DNA of 64,000 nucleotides. It comes from Adineta ricciae (taxonomy: Eukaryota > Rotifera > Eurotatoria > Adinetida > Adinetidae). Below the pieces are notes generated by a model, which was not told where the DNA came from, made no database searches, and worked only from the letters and a program-made list of their open reading frames with translations. The position numbers and the translations under genes were made by a program. Positions 12,453 through 22,487 of the stretch are shown here, in pieces. Location of the stretch: assembly GCA_905250025.1 (NCBI GenBank), contig CAJNOJ010000001.1, positions 434,001 to 498,000 of the forward strand, given 5' to 3'. The stretch's first letter is position 1. Every line of letters starts with the position of its first letter.

Positions 12453-13180
12453 TTAATTGTATTCATTGCATTTAAGAATCTGATAGTGAACAGATTGTTG
12501 TGATTCATAGGAAGATTGATTCGTCAAATTACTATTGAACAAATCATTACTATTGATAGGAAGCGTTGTTGATGAATCGAAGACATTCGCAGTAGAATGA
12601 AGCTGAAGGAAAAACGAATTCAGATAGATCAGCTTGGTAAATGTATTCATTTTACTTGATCATCTTGCATCGTTGTCCAATTATCTGATATGTTTGTCGA
12701 TTGTTGAGTTTTGAATGCTGAACGATGGCGAAAATTGCGGTGTTTCTGTAGCGATGATTTACATGTAAAATAAGCTGAGCATAGATTACAGAAGAAATTC
12801 GTTTGAATTTGATGTAATTTCTTTTCATGCATCTTCAGATTATGTTTCAAAGAAAAATATTCGTGACAGAGTGTACATTGATATAGATGATCTGTTGATG
12901 ACTTGTTTAGGTTCGGTTTGTTGTGTTTCGTACGTTGATGACGTTCGAGAGATGAAATTTGACTGAATTGTTGTCCACATTCGGAACACAGACAAGGTTT
13001 TTCCCCTGTGTGAATGAGAATATGTCGCGAAAGATGACTTGGCGAAGAGAATGATTTTGAACAATGGGAACAAGAGTACGTCTGTTGTTTTTTATCTATT
13101 ATTTCGTGTGGAGACGAAGTCGAGACAGTGAAACATGGTTTTTTAATGATGATCGTTCGAATCTGTTCGTTAATAGGCAT
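12453..13180 (-). CDS. C2H2 zinc-finger protein with four fingers
   Basis: A probable DNA-binding nuclear protein of about 220 residues in two exons. Exon 1 is 12656-13180; an intron at 12603-12655 (GTAAAA...TTCAG) joins in frame to exon 2, 12453-12602. The four fingers begin CSHCSKSF, CSECGQQF, CTLCHEYF and CNLCSAYF. Each has its C-x2-C and H-x3/4-H ligands complete. A TGEKP linker joins fingers 1 and 2, and a 10-residue Lys/Asn/Ser-rich spacer separates fingers 2 and 3. The last ~60 residues are Ser/Asn/Gln-rich and probably disordered. No KRAB, BTB or SCAN domain is visible. The start ATG at 13180 is the first in frame; an additional 5' exon cannot be excluded. I do not recognise a named orthologue. 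Confidence 0.85.
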
Positions 13181-13747
13181 GAATCAAATCGAATTGAAAG
13201 TGTGATGACAGATCTTGACTTTCTTCTTGTTTGTAACAGATTCTTTCATTGATATTTAACCAATAAAAATCGCATGATTGCATAGAGGTCAGTGTCGACA
13301 GACAGGGAACATTTTGCAACTATGTCGATTTTCAACTTCTTCATATTATCGATGAGTTTCATTCTCATGTCAGTCGGATAGCACAAAACAAAAGCAATTT
13401 CGATATTGATGACCAAATTGTTCATTGATTTCTGTTCTGCTATGCAAATATCTACTTAACTAATGGAAAAAAAACAATCGAAGACAACATCAAACTGAAT
13501 CCTGAAGAAAATAAGAATATCCGGCTGTTTTTATTAACATTCACTGTGAATTACTAACAGAGATTTTTCGAGAAGGAAAAAGCTTTTTAGAGCAATATTA
13601 ACAGTCATCGGAAAGGAAACGACGTGCATGCGATTTGTTACTAGTGAAGACCTCGGAACTAGTCAATAAAACACGACGAAGAAAAAAAATTATCTCTCTT
13701 CTAATCGATCGGTACATCACATATTAGTTCTACACAAGAATCATAAT
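13181..13747. other. Divergent intergenic region
   Basis: 567 bp between the minus-strand zinc-finger gene and the plus-strand microprotein gene. I see no gene, RNA or repeat; it should contain both promoters. Confidence 0.4.
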
Positions 13748-14012
13748 ATGAAACTATCCGATGAACTTTTAGGTATGTTGAATAATACGTAACAACATTT
13801 TGAATTCACATTTTCTGTTGATTAGGTTTCGCGGAAGCTTGGCTTCTACTAATCGTTGGTTTAAGTTGCATCGCCATTGTTTCTGCAGTTACCATTCTAA
13901 TATATCTCAAGTACACTGTATTTCATAAGCCACGTCAAGGTAAGTTTATCGAAATCTGTTCCGCCAAGAGTGCTATATTACCTTTTCAGATAGGCCAATT
14001 GATATTGCTTGA
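13748..14012 (+). CDS. Three-exon microprotein with one transmembrane helix (53 residues)
   Basis: Exons 13748-13772, 13826-13939 and 13990-14012 are separated by 53 and 50 nt introns with clean GTATGT...TTGATTAG and GTAAGT...CTTTTCAG borders. They join in frame from ATG to TGA. The protein starts MKLSDELLGFAEAW, continues into a helix of about 21 hydrophobic residues (LLLIVGLSCIAIVSAVTILI, residues 15-34), then YLKYTVFHKPRQ and the tail DRPIDIA. A charged juxtamembrane segment after the helix suggests the C-terminus is cytosolic. There is no cleavable signal peptide and no recognised family. The two consistent introns argue that this is a gene rather than a chance ORF. Alternatively it could be part of a longer gene whose other exons I missed. 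Confidence 0.6.
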
Positions 14013-14212
14013 CAGGACCATCATGGCACGACAAAAGAGTGTCTCATCAGAGGAATGACTTGACTTTATGCGTTTAATCATGGAGATATCTAAATAAAGA
14101 TGACGTCTAGCGATTCTATCTCGATATACGTAGATAATTTAGCTGTTCAAATCTATAGAATTAGAATTTAACTCATGTGGTTCGATTGAGACTATTATCG
14201 TTATATATTCAT

Positions 14213-14218
14213 TTTATT
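14213..14218 (-). other. Polyadenylation signal of the ART/TPR gene
   Basis: AATAAA on the minus strand, about 30 nt after the stop codon at 14249-14251. Confidence 0.5.
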
Positions 14219-14248
14219 TCTCAATATTGAAAATAAAACAACGTCAAT

Positions 14249-17170
14249 TTACAAATTTTTCGTCACCCGCTTCAGATCTTCTTTGTATTTTTCTTGATAT
14301 GGATCGTTCCTGGGAAGCGATTCGATCGCTGCCTCAACTGCTAGTTTATAATATTTGGCAGCCATTTGGTACTTTCCTTCACTTTCAAATACACTGCCAA
14401 TGCTGTTGTAGGTCATGATCGTTTCCGGATGATTAAACCGAAGTGTGTATTTTTGAAGTGAGAGAGTCTCTTTGTAATGCGAATGCGCTTTTATATAATC
14501 ACCCAACTTGTGATACGTTGCAGCAAGATTTCTGTACGACGAGGCTATTCGAACTTCATCAGGAGGATTTAGTTTCTTTACAAGTGTAGTAATCATTACA
14601 AAGTAGGCAAGTGCATTTTGGTAGTCACCCATGCTGAAATATGTTAAAGCGATGTTATTGTAGGACGCACACAAATCCAGAGAATTGGTAGTTGGCAAAT
14701 CTTGGAGTATTTTCAGCGCTTGTTCATAGCAAGATAGGGCTTGGGAATAGTCATTAAGTGTGAAATGGATCAGACCAAGATTGTTGAAAGATGCGACTAG
14801 AAGGAAATGTTTTGGATGGAGCTTTTGAATTAGGATAGCATGTGCGTCTGTATGAGACAAAAGTGCACTGGAGTGATCATTCATACTGTATTGCACTTGA
14901 CCAATACTATTATAACAACTTGCCAAATTACGATCATCGGGTGGCAAAGTTTTTTCCATTATAGCACGTGCTTTGTTAAGATTTGAAAGTGCCTCCGAAT
15001 AATTACCTAAGCTATGATGAACAGCGCCAAGATTGTTATAAGACATGATTAAATCGGAATGATCGGAGGGAAGTGACTGCTTTTGAATCTCCAGGGCTTT
15101 TTCATAAGATGAACGTGCTTTCGAATAATCGCCCCTATTGAAATAACCAGTACCAAGATTGTTATAGGATGATGCTAAACTACAATGATTGGGAGGAAGT
15201 GTTTCTTTCAATATAGCATGTGCTTTTTCATACGCTTCAACCGCTTTCGAAAAATCGCCCTTACTGTTATGCACATTGCCAGTATTGATTGAAGCTAAGG
15301 TACAACTACGATGATCTAACGGTAATAGCTTCTTGTGAATTTCCTGGGCTTTTTCATAGTAGAGAAGCGCAGTCGAATCATCGCCCATACTCGAGTAGAC
15401 GGTACCAAAATTGTTGTAAGACATCATCAGGTCACGATGATTGATCGGTAATGATTGTTGTTGAATGATAAAAGCTTTTTTATAACATTCGAATGCTTTC
15501 GAGTATTTGTTCGTACTGGAATACACAGCGCCTTTGTTACTAAACGACATGGCCGCATCAGAATGATGGGAAGGAGATGTTTGTTGAATTTCCAGAGCTT
15601 TTTCATAATTGAGCATTGCATTTGGATAATCACCAATATCGTAATATATTAAACCGATATTGTTGTAGGATACAATCAAGTTGTGTTGGCTGTGAGGAAG
15701 ATTTCTTTCATAGATAGTAAGTGCCTTTTCGTAGAATTTCATTGCTTCTGGATAGTTTCTTGTTTTATATTTGATTAAACCAAGTTGATAATAAATGTTC
15801 GCTTCTTCATTTTCGTCGTTCGTTTGATCAAGTAGAGTTTGATAAATCTCTTCAGCTTTCTTAAAATCATTCATACTCGACAGTATCAAACACAGTCTGA
15901 GCCATCCTTCTGCATTGAGCAAGCTCTCTTCTTGAATTTGTCGATCGATGACACTCAATGTTTTATCATTATCTTTCACAAATAACAAATCAACTTGATA
16001 GAGTCGCTGACTTCTATCCAGACGTGTAATTTTCTGAATACGAAAAATAGCTGGTATCGAAAAGATCACATCAGCTTTGTTCGAACAATGGTCAGAATTG
16101 TAAATAGAGGCGAATGGCGTTACGGAATAAATAGAGTCAACTTTAATGACGAATAAAATGCCGATGAGATCTGGATTTTGTATGGCTTGTTTAGCGAACT
16201 TCAGACCTACTTGATAACATCGATTGGTTAAGATGAAATTGTTAAATGAAATCAATCCTCCTTGGGTTTTCTTTAATTGCTCGAAATCTGCTTTCGATAA
16301 ACCTTGACCACGGCAGACTACGTAATTGACGGTAGAAGCATCGTCGGGAATTTGTTCTCTACGTAGGTTTTCTATATATCGATGCAAATCAACGATAAAA
16401 AATGCCATTCGTGTGATAATATCTCCATCCAGCAATCTCAGAGCTTGTGTAAGCATAGGAGACAGAAAACTATTACGCGTATACCAATATACGGGCGTTT
16501 TTTTATGATAATCGCGCTCGAACTCTCCAATGTTATTTAATTCTTTTTCATTACCAGCAAAAACATCATAACAATAATCGACGAATGCTTTTATGTGCGT
16601 TGCTTTGAAATCGATTTGTAAGAAAGTACTTTTCAGAAGATAAATATACATGAAAGATCGATCTAATTCATTTAATTGTATGCTATTCGATATGAAGCTT
16701 ATCGGTGTTGCATTAATTTCGCATTGGTGAACAACTTTTCTCAGAGGTTTGTATAAACTTGGCGTCGTTCTAAAGATACCTCGGACTTTCGGGAGACTTT
16801 TAAACCAATCTTGTGAGTATATTTTATAATTGGAATAGGTTAATATGCATTCTACTTGAGAAAGTTTATGTATAAGAGGTGCCACCCGTTGTGCCAGATG
16901 ATCTGTTGTCATCAGACAGATCTTGTTGTTTTTGACAGACTCGATAAACGTGATGCATTTCTTCTGATCGACAAAGATTTTGATGTTTGCTACAATATTT
17001 TGCAATTGCGTTAACATATTACGATAATTTTCATCGTTATCACTAAGCGTGATATCATACCAAACCACAAAAACGTGCCGTATTCGTTGTAAATCTATTT
17101 GAGACTCAATAGAAGCAGATGTGCTCGTTGTCATTGGCTGAATGCGGTTTGTTGATCCAATCGACTGCAT
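14249..17170 (-). CDS. ADP-ribosyltransferase-like protein with C-terminal TPR array
   Basis: One uninterrupted 973-codon frame. Residues ~30-280 match the N-terminal region typical of a large bdelloid family (HVFVVWYD, then ITFIESVKNNKICLMTTDHL and IHKLSQVECIL). Residues ~280-410 resemble the arginine-type ART fold (NYVVCRGQGLS, GGLISFNNF, DVIFSIPAIFRI). Residues ~425-970 hold about 12-13 TPRs of 42 residues with kinesin-light-chain-like consensus (SYNNLGxxYxxxGDYSKAxxxYEKAL). TPRs normally bind partner proteins. The first-strand Arg (about residue 286) is kept. The usual S-T-S after FNNF reads L-T-N, and the catalytic Glu position before the conserved phenylalanine reads Asp (about residue 367), so transferase activity is doubtful. 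A TATA-like box lies 56-64 nt before the ATG and an AATAAA follows the stop. Cellular role unknown. Confidence 0.88.
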   Translation of the reverse strand: MQSIGSTNRIQPMTTSTSASIESQIDLQRIRHVFVVWYDITLSDNDENYRNMLTQLQNIVANIKIFVDQKKCITFIESVKNNKICLMTTDHLAQRVAPLIHKLSQVECILTYSNYKIYSQDWFKSLPKVRGIFRTTPSLYKPLRKVVHQCEINATPISFISNSIQLNELDRSFMYIYLLKSTFLQIDFKATHIKAFVDYCYDVFAGNEKELNNIGEFERDYHKKTPVYWYTRNSFLSPMLTQALRLLDGDIITRMAFFIVDLHRYIENLRREQIPDDASTVNYVVCRGQGLSKADFEQLKKTQGGLISFNNFILTNRCYQVGLKFAKQAIQNPDLIGILFVIKVDSIYSVTPFASIYNSDHCSNKADVIFSIPAIFRIQKITRLDRSQRLYQVDLLFVKDNDKTLSVIDRQIQEESLLNAEGWLRLCLILSSMNDFKKAEEIYQTLLDQTNDENEEANIYYQLGLIKYKTRNYPEAMKFYEKALTIYERNLPHSQHNLIVSYNNIGLIYYDIGDYPNAMLNYEKALEIQQTSPSHHSDAAMSFSNKGAVYSSTNKYSKAFECYKKAFIIQQQSLPINHRDLMMSYNNFGTVYSSMGDDSTALLYYEKAQEIHKKLLPLDHRSCTLASINTGNVHNSKGDFSKAVEAYEKAHAILKETLPPNHCSLASSYNNLGTGYFNRGDYSKARSSYEKALEIQKQSLPSDHSDLIMSYNNLGAVHHSLGNYSEALSNLNKARAIMEKTLPPDDRNLASCYNSIGQVQYSMNDHSSALLSHTDAHAILIQKLHPKHFLLVASFNNLGLIHFTLNDYSQALSCYEQALKILQDLPTTNSLDLCASYNNIALTYFSMGDYQNALAYFVMITTLVKKLNPPDEVRIASSYRNLAATYHKLGDYIKAHSHYKETLSLQKYTLRFNHPETIMTYNSIGSVFESEGKYQMAAKYYKLAVEAAIESLPRNDPYQEKYKEDLKRVTKNL

Positions 17171-17225
17171 ACAATTGTGCGCAAACGAGTAAGCGAAAGG
17201 ATGGTAAATTGAGAAGAACAGACGG

Positions 17226-17234
17226 TTTTATATA
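17226..17234 (-). promoter_or_regulatory. TATA box of the ART/TPR gene
   Basis: TATATAAAA on the minus strand, 56-64 nt upstream of the ATG at 17170. Initiation about 30 nt downstream would leave a 5' UTR of roughly 25-35 nt. This is one of only two strong TATA boxes I noticed near a gene start here. Confidence 0.5.
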
Positions 17235-17961
17235 AGAAAAGATGAAAATTTATATCGTAGAAAAACTGCGTAATTACACAAGTGAAACTCGTGGGGGTTT
17301 CTAGAGACTATGGTATTCGATCTAGACAAATATGAGAATGACGAAGAAATGTAGGATTACAGAAAACAAGAAAACACGATAGAAACGACAGAACGAAAGA
17401 AATAATAACAACGATGACTAAGTCGATCTAAATCACTGTTGGTACAATCGACGCTTCGTTATTGATGTCGTGAAATATGTTAGTTTCTACGTGTATGATC
17501 ATACTAAAAGCAATATCTTCAAAACCGTAACGTTTATTCACGCTTGGCTAAATCAAGAACATTACATAGAAAACTGTTCTCTTTGTGGTTGCAATCGATG
17601 CTGTCATTTTCTTTCTTTCGTCGCAACGATAATCGCATCGATGATCTACTTCTTGTGTACCAAGGATAGCGTACACAAAAAAAACAACTTGCTTAAAAAA
17701 GGTCGCGTTACTCTATCGATTCCGCGCTCGTCATACACATCACAATTTCTATTACATCCGTTAGGCTTAGTTAAAAGCACAGCTGATGCATCAGAAGTTT
17801 AACGAAACATTTTGATCTTCTGGAATTCATTTTTTTTTGTTTTCATTAATTTATTTTTCCATGGCAATGAGAAATACTATTTCCGTTAACACATAACACA
17901 ACAAGACACAAAATTCTTTTCTTTTCTTTTGACTATAACATCTCCAAACGAGTCGTTTATG
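17235..17961. other. Intergenic region between ART/TPR and FKBP genes
   Basis: A 110-codon plus-strand ORF (17470-17802) lies here but shows no motif, splice support or coding texture. The right end is the 3' UTR of the FKBP gene, with an AATAAA on the minus strand at 17850-17855. Nothing else is recognised. Confidence 0.4.
17850..17855 (-). other. Polyadenylation signal of the FKBP gene
   Basis: AATAAA on the minus strand, about 107 nt after the TAA stop at 17962-17964. Confidence 0.5.
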
Positions 17962-19704
17962 TTAAAAGACATTTTTGACTTCGATGTCAAACACAAGGGT
18001 TGAATTAGCTGGAATACCTGCTAATTTTTTACTGCCATATGCTAATGATGGTGGAATTGTTAATCGGCGTTTGCCACCCACGCGCATGCCTAGAATTGAT
18101 GATTAGATCCTAATCTAATACCTTTTAATTCCTACCTTTCACACCTTGGTCCCAACCACGGATCACTTCACCGGCACCAAGTCGAAATCGAAACCTACAA
18201 GAAGAAAATTCTTCAATTTTTGGCAATTTTTTTATAAATCAACGATGCATACGGTTTTCCACTTGTACATGAATCAAAAGTTTTATTGTTACTTTGTAGT
18301 CGGCCAGTATAGTAAACGGCTACCTTAAAAATAAGTTGTACGGTATTTTAAGGCAACAATGATTCCTTTGAATGACATACTGTTTTGCCAAGTTTGGCTT
18401 CTGGCCCATTGCCGACTCGAATGTCATTGATCTCCAAGGAGTTGGATTTCTTTTTTATTTCGGTCGTTGTACTGGTAGCAGCATTTGCATCATTCGACGA
18501 TGACGGATCTATTTTTACCTAGAGTCATTAATAACATACCATCGTATTTGGCGTATTAATTTGATCACGTACTGATTTGTTTGCTTTTTTTGGTTCGGTA
18601 TCGTTTGTCGTCGTAGGTGCTTCTTTGGCATTTTTTCCCTTTTTCGCTTGTGGTTCCTGGAATACTCGGGAGTTAGAGAAATATTGACCAATGAATCTGT
18701 TGTCTTACTTGTTTTTTCTGATGACCATTCGATTCTGATCGGGCACGTTTTTTGCCTTTGTCGGCGGATGCTTTTGGCTGAGCATCGTCATCTGATTCAT
18801 CTGACTCGGATGCTTCTGAGCTCAATTGATCCTCGCCCTGAACATAACCATCTTCATAATCACCTTCTAAATCTTGATCCTAAAAAAGAATGAAATTGAC
18901 TGGTTGATTTTTGCTGTCAATTTACTTCATCGTCGCGTAGTTTATGACGTCGAGCTGATTTGAACTGTTTCAAGACATCTTCGCCGTCGTCACTTTCATC
19001 GTCATCATCATCATCATCATTATCATCATCATCATCATCATCGTCGTCGTCGTCGTCATCGTCACCACTATCTGAGTCGCCGACTGTTTCAAACATACCA
19101 TGATTTTTACTAGCGCACATATGACCTTCTTCACACACTAAAGCAACCTAATATAGATATTGTTACATCTGAAGTGATCTATTACTCTCATGTGGCTCTG
19201 TTTGAAGGACATAACCGGTGAGATGTACTTTATCTATAAAAGTAACAAAGTGATGTTTGAGTAAACGACAAATTTATCAGAAATATTTACGTGGTCCTGT
19301 CACACCGAATGTTAAGGTTTGTCCTTCATAGAATTCAATATCTAACGGTTGTTGAAGACATGAAGGATAGTGTAGATTACATAGGATCAAATCTGTTGGT
19401 GGTCCTTTATCCGCTGTAGCAGATTTGATTGTCACACGAGTGATTCCGCTTGCCGTTGACGCACTATCTTTGATTATTGGAGCTAACATGAAAATCTAGT
19501 TATGAACAAGATCAGATTCTTTCCTTACCATCATCGATTTCGAGTGCAGCCATTGTTAAGCGAACTGGATTATCAATCGTGACATCGGACGTGCTGCTTG
19601 GTCCAAAACTAAGACCTAGTCATAAAGATGATCAACTCCTGTTACACAAACGAACGATGCTACTTACCCCAGATTCCTTCTCGAACTTCTTTCAGTAGAA
19701 CCAT
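17962..19704 (-). CDS. Nucleoplasmin-like FKBP-type peptidyl-prolyl isomerase (FKBP39/46 type)
   Basis: A nuclear histone-chaperone prolyl isomerase with an N-terminal nucleoplasmin-like fold, acidic and basic linkers and a C-terminal FKBP domain. The first exon encodes [13 protein letters not shown], joined to [20 protein letters not shown] and, after another intron, an exon with [17 protein letters not shown]. After [15 protein letters not shown] comes a run of about 25 Asp residues (18997-19062), then Lys-rich segments. The FKBP part reads [58 protein letters not shown] and [13 protein letters not shown]. The active-site Tyr, Phe, Asp and Trp are present. Stop TAA at 17962-17964. An intron acceptor TTTATTGCAG ends 22 nt before the ATG. 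It lies about 240 bp downstream of CDT1 on the same strand. Domain architecture matches insect FKBP39/FKBP46, recalled not searched. Confidence 0.9.
18997..19062. repeat. In-frame (GAT/GAC)n microsatellite encoding poly-aspartate
   Basis: TCA/TCG triplet repeats on the plus strand, read as GAT/GAC on the minus strand, form the acidic tract of the FKBP gene. The unit is a multiple of three, so length changes would keep the frame. Confidence 0.9.
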
Positions 19705-19943
19705 CGTCTTGCTATATGAAGTCAATCTGCAATAAACAAGAAAATAATTTTTATTTTTCATAGACAAAGTATTCATTATGTTTTTTTTTCAAAAGTATTT
19801 CTTACATGTAACAAGCTATAGACAATATACAAAAAAAAATGAGTAGAGAAAAATAAAGTAAACAAAAGAAAAATAGTTCAACTACATTCTCTAGAAGAAT
19901 AACAAGATAAAGCTATGGAAAAATAGAAACAAAATATAAGCAA
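19705..19943. other. Short same-strand gap between CDT1 and FKBP
   Basis: About 240 bp from the CDT1 stop to the FKBP start. It carries a splice acceptor at 19727-19728 (minus) and no obvious separate promoter element. See the finding on possible polycistronic transcription. Confidence 0.4.
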
Positions 19944-21280
19944 TTATTCGCCGAATTCGATCAGTTTCTTGTCAAGAAACTCATTCAATTGTGCCATCGT
20001 TAATTTTGCTCGATTCATTTTGATGTATTGCTTATTTCGTAGTTTTAACGAAATCAAATAACCAGGTCGACATTCTTCCATAGATTTCACAATGAAATCT
20101 AACATTTCACTGGCTTGATCTAGACGACAAATGCATCAACTCGGAACCAGCGATATAAAATGTCGACATACCTTCATTGTATCGAGCGGAATGTATTTCA
20201 ATAAGTTTAGCACAAACACGATCACATTCTAAAGCAACTTGTCGTTCTGTAGTAAACAACTGATCGATTATCTCGACAGATTCTCGCATGTGATGGAACA
20301 TTTCATAGGTTTTTGAACGCTGTTTCTCGTTTTGAACAACACCGGTATTTTCCAAAGAGATTAATTGAGTACGTGACTCTTCCTTCAAACGTATTTGTTC
20401 AAGTAAACGATTATTTATACCGGCAATACGTTTCGATGGTGTCGTTGGTAGAGATTCAACCACTGATGGTTCAACTTTAGCTAAGACTTTCTTTAACTAA
20501 AAGAAAATTTTAATTGACAGAGAACATGTTTTCTTGCATGCATAGAGACATACTCGTTCACTTTCGGTGACTTGAACATATCGACGGATATCAGCAGGTG
20601 AAGCAATCTTTTTGATTGGTGTCGATTCGGTTATCGAAGGTTTTTCAGCAAGAAGATGAGCAAAACGTTCGTGAGCAGGAACGAATTTCGTTCTAAATAA
20701 CATACGCTCAAAAACCTGATCGACAAGGACGATCGCTTACTGAGCTTCATTTCCGATTTCATTTGATGATGTTGTGGTTGTACGTTGTTGTTTGATTTCA
20801 TCAATATGAGTTCGGACAGCTTTGAGATGTTTTTTCAATTCATCGATATCGGCTACTTTAGTCAGACACTTCTTCTGTCGTTCGAATGTTCTGACTTTTT
20901 TCTCATCTTTTCCATCATCATAACGATTTTTTCTCGACAATGGTACTAGAAAGTTGAGTGAATGTCGAAATTTTTGGCGTTAATTTCATCATTACGTACA
21001 TTTATCGATTTGATCTAAATCGCAACCTTGTAAATAACCGTCGGTTGGTTTGGATGGGCCTAGAAAATGCATGAAAAATCAATTTAGTTGGTGATAGCTT
21101 TCGTTTCATCTTACTAATTCGTCGTTTTTTGCTGGATGATGAACAGATATTTTCATTATTTTCATCATCGACTCTCAACTTTCGTTTTTGGGACTTTATG
21201 GATTCACCATTAGCGAGAATGGTTGAAGAATGTCGGGATCGTTTCGGCGTAAAATATTGGGTTAAGCAAGCTTGAGCCAT
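19944..21280 (-). CDS. CDT1: CDT1-like DNA replication licensing factor, central domain apparently missing
   Basis: CDT1 loads the MCM2-7 helicase at origins with ORC and CDC6. Six exons join in frame to about 357 residues. The first residues MAQACLTQYFTPKR form a PIP degron (Q-x2-L-T-x-Y-F with a basic residue at +4), the signal for PCNA/CRL4-Cdt2 destruction in S phase. A basic nuclear-localisation segment (KKRR) follows. FVPAHERFAHLLAE matches the entry to the vertebrate central domain. The sequence then goes through a short Thr/Pro/Lys-rich linker straight to INNRLLEQIRLKE, a region ending VALECDRVCAKLIEI, and PGYLISLKLRNKQYIKMNR, the C-terminal MCM-binding winged helix. The ~180-residue geminin-binding winged helix of vertebrate CDT1 is not found. 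The intron before FVPAHERF is phase-checked (20690s to about 20743). It is head to head with CAMSAP. Confidence 0.82.
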
Positions 21281-22487
21281 TCTCTCTCCTTTCCTTCAAC
21301 AAAGATCTAATGAACAGTCAGAACGATATGTGTGTATACACACAAAGACGTCGACCCTCATTGATCCGCTCGGTTCACCAATAGAATTTCATTTTTCGAA
21401 AAATTACGACTTTTTCTTTGTTTGAGTCGAAAACAAATTTTCTTTTAGAAATTTTGAAATCTAAAAATTAAAATCTGCAAATTTCGGTTACGATTTTCTT
21501 CATCCAACTTGAAGCGAACGAACAACTGCATAGACCTCTTTCGAAAATTACATTCGCCAGTGGTGGACATACACACAGTACATCTATTAATAAGGAATCA
21601 ACAAACATTCTGGCTAGCTAACTAACTCATTGTTCGCTATATCATAAAATACTTCATAATTATAATTCAATCGAAAGTATTCGCAAACATACTATACAGA
21701 GGAAGTCATGTCCGTAACAACCATTGATTTCATCCAGATTAGATTATCTTTACAGAAAACAGTCTATCACGACTGTCTGTTCCACTGAAGAGACATTCCA
21801 TCCGAGGTCACTATAGATAGACATATGTGTCATCTGCTAGTTAGATTATTTATATAACATCTATGATGTCTTCATATCGTGAAAAATAAAATTGTACTAT
21901 AAATGGCTACAAGAATTGTTTTCTCAATATGCAGTTGATTGACAAACGCTTGAATAATTGGTTAATTATGCGTAAATCCAGGCCATTTCGTTGTTATCCT
22001 TCACATAAGCCATTTCTATCTATATTCAAAGTATTTATTCGCCTTCCCATGCACACATTTCAATGATATATAAAAGGCGAACATTCTCGATTATGAAATA
22101 AACTCATCATGAACTATACAAAGGTTCATATCATCGCCTCCTGGTTTCAGCTCCTACGGTGCACGACTGGTGACATATGTTCATTATATGTATTTTACAT
22201 TCTGTGCACATCTGTTGTTTAGTACATGTTTCAATCTTATACCGCCATCTTTCTTCGAATGCGTGTTTTACTCAAAACAACAAAAATCTCTTCAATCGTA
22301 CACTTGAGTGTGAGTTTTTGAAAAAAAATCACTCGATTTGACCTTTGAAAAACAAGCAGATGTCGCTGATGAAAATGCATAAAAGCACTGATTCGTATAT
22401 TTTTTTATGCTTTATGTTGCCAGACCACGCATCTAAGGAGCGAGAAACAAATCGATCGCTTAATGAGTAATCGTTTTCAAAAACAAA
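21281..22487. other. Divergent promoter region between CDT1 and CAMSAP
   Basis: About 1.2 kb, AT-rich. It contains a strong TATA box at 22067-22077 pointing right. A 37-codon ORF starts at 22109 just after it (37 residues, no signal peptide or motif), more likely inside the CAMSAP 5' UTR than a gene. Nothing else recognised. Confidence 0.45.
22067..22077 (+). promoter_or_regulatory. TATA box upstream of CAMSAP
   Basis: TATATAAAAGG, a consensus TATA box. Initiation near 22095-22100 would give CAMSAP a 5' UTR of about 390 nt, or could serve a separate short transcript beginning before the small ORF at 22109. Confidence 0.45.

Noticed and set aside
17470-17802. 110-codon plus-strand ORF between the ART/TPR and FKBP genes
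   Set aside because: Contains a hydrophobic patch and several Cys, but no motif, no splice support and no protein-like texture overall. Length is within chance for AT-rich sequence of this size.
20690-20760. A 25 nt intron in CDT1 (GTAAGC to GATCAG)
   Set aside because: It would put the next exon out of frame. Using the TTATTTAG acceptor further on gives a normal-sized intron and the correct frame.
22109-22222. 37-codon ORF just after the TATA box upstream of CAMSAP
   Set aside because: No signal peptide, no domain and no splice pattern; more likely an upstream ORF in the CAMSAP 5' UTR.
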